Shown: one piece after another, positions 12,091 through 12,107 of the stretch
Layout: each line of letters begins with the position of its first letter
Position numbering within the stretch: position 1 is the stretch's first letter
NCBI GenBank assembly: GCA_963611685.1
Contig: CAVDSU010000065.1
Coordinates: forward strand, 1-12,107
DNA: 12,107 nucleotides
DNA from: UBA1724 sp963611685
Lineage (GTDB): Bacteria > Verrucomicrobiota > Lentisphaeria > Oligosphaerales > Oligosphaeraceae
Reading direction: 5' to 3'
Notes under the pieces: generated by a model
The model's input: only the letters and a program-made list of their open reading frames with translations
What the model was told of the DNA's origin: nothing
The model's database searches: none
Translations under genes and position numbers: made by a program

Positions 12091-12107
12091 AGATCTTCCT
12101 GCAAAAC

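Overview
The window reads as a GC-rich chromosomal segment of a Gram-negative (lipid A-making) bacterium. Nine intact protein genes are supported: an HNH nuclease, the alpha subunit of an oxygen-sensitive class I fumarase, a DUF486 membrane protein, HisC, an LplA-type ligase, LpxK, a secreted or anchored coiled-coil protein, a long NYN/YacP-type nuclease protein and AsnA. A broken higBA toxin-antitoxin locus is also present. The gene set fits an anaerobic or microaerophilic heterotroph. The Verrucomicrobiota/Lentisphaerota group is my guess, but nothing here proves a phylum and there is no rRNA or tRNA.

Layout. Positions 60-7200 are all on the + strand: HNH nuclease overlapping fumarase alpha, then DUF486, a 450-base repeat-filled gap, hisC followed 14 bases later by the lipoate ligase-like gene, another repeat-filled gap, lpxK, and the 596-residue coiled-coil protein, which ends in a strong hairpin terminator. 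Positions 7464-11708 are on the - strand: the higBA remnant, the NYN-domain gene and asnA. The convergence point (about 7200-7464) and the higBA island are visibly AT-richer and edged by repeat elements.

The most distinctive thing in the window is a modular intergenic repeat family. Module 1 begins CCAAAGGAC, then a GC hairpin, then CCGCCTAATTTCTTCCGCC with a CCGCC/GGCGG hairpin. Module 2 has two or three strong hairpins and ends in a pyrimidine tail built of a 7-base unit (CTTCCTC), present 4, 2, 2 and 1 times in four copies. In three of these copies the tail runs directly into the start codon of a gene (HNH, hisC, lpxK). The tail resembles the 3' end of 16S rRNA (the anti-Shine-Dalgarno), the opposite of a ribosome binding site. 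One hairpin arm changes between copies while staying paired, which suggests that the folded form matters. A related 58-base tandem repeat lies upstream of asnA in the same orientation relative to its gene.

The genes do not form one pathway. They are central-metabolism and envelope genes (fumarate/malate conversion, histidine, lipoylation, lipid A, asparagine) placed between repeat elements. The novelty candidates are the repeat family, the NYN protein with its unusual architecture, and the uncharacterised coiled-coil membrane protein.
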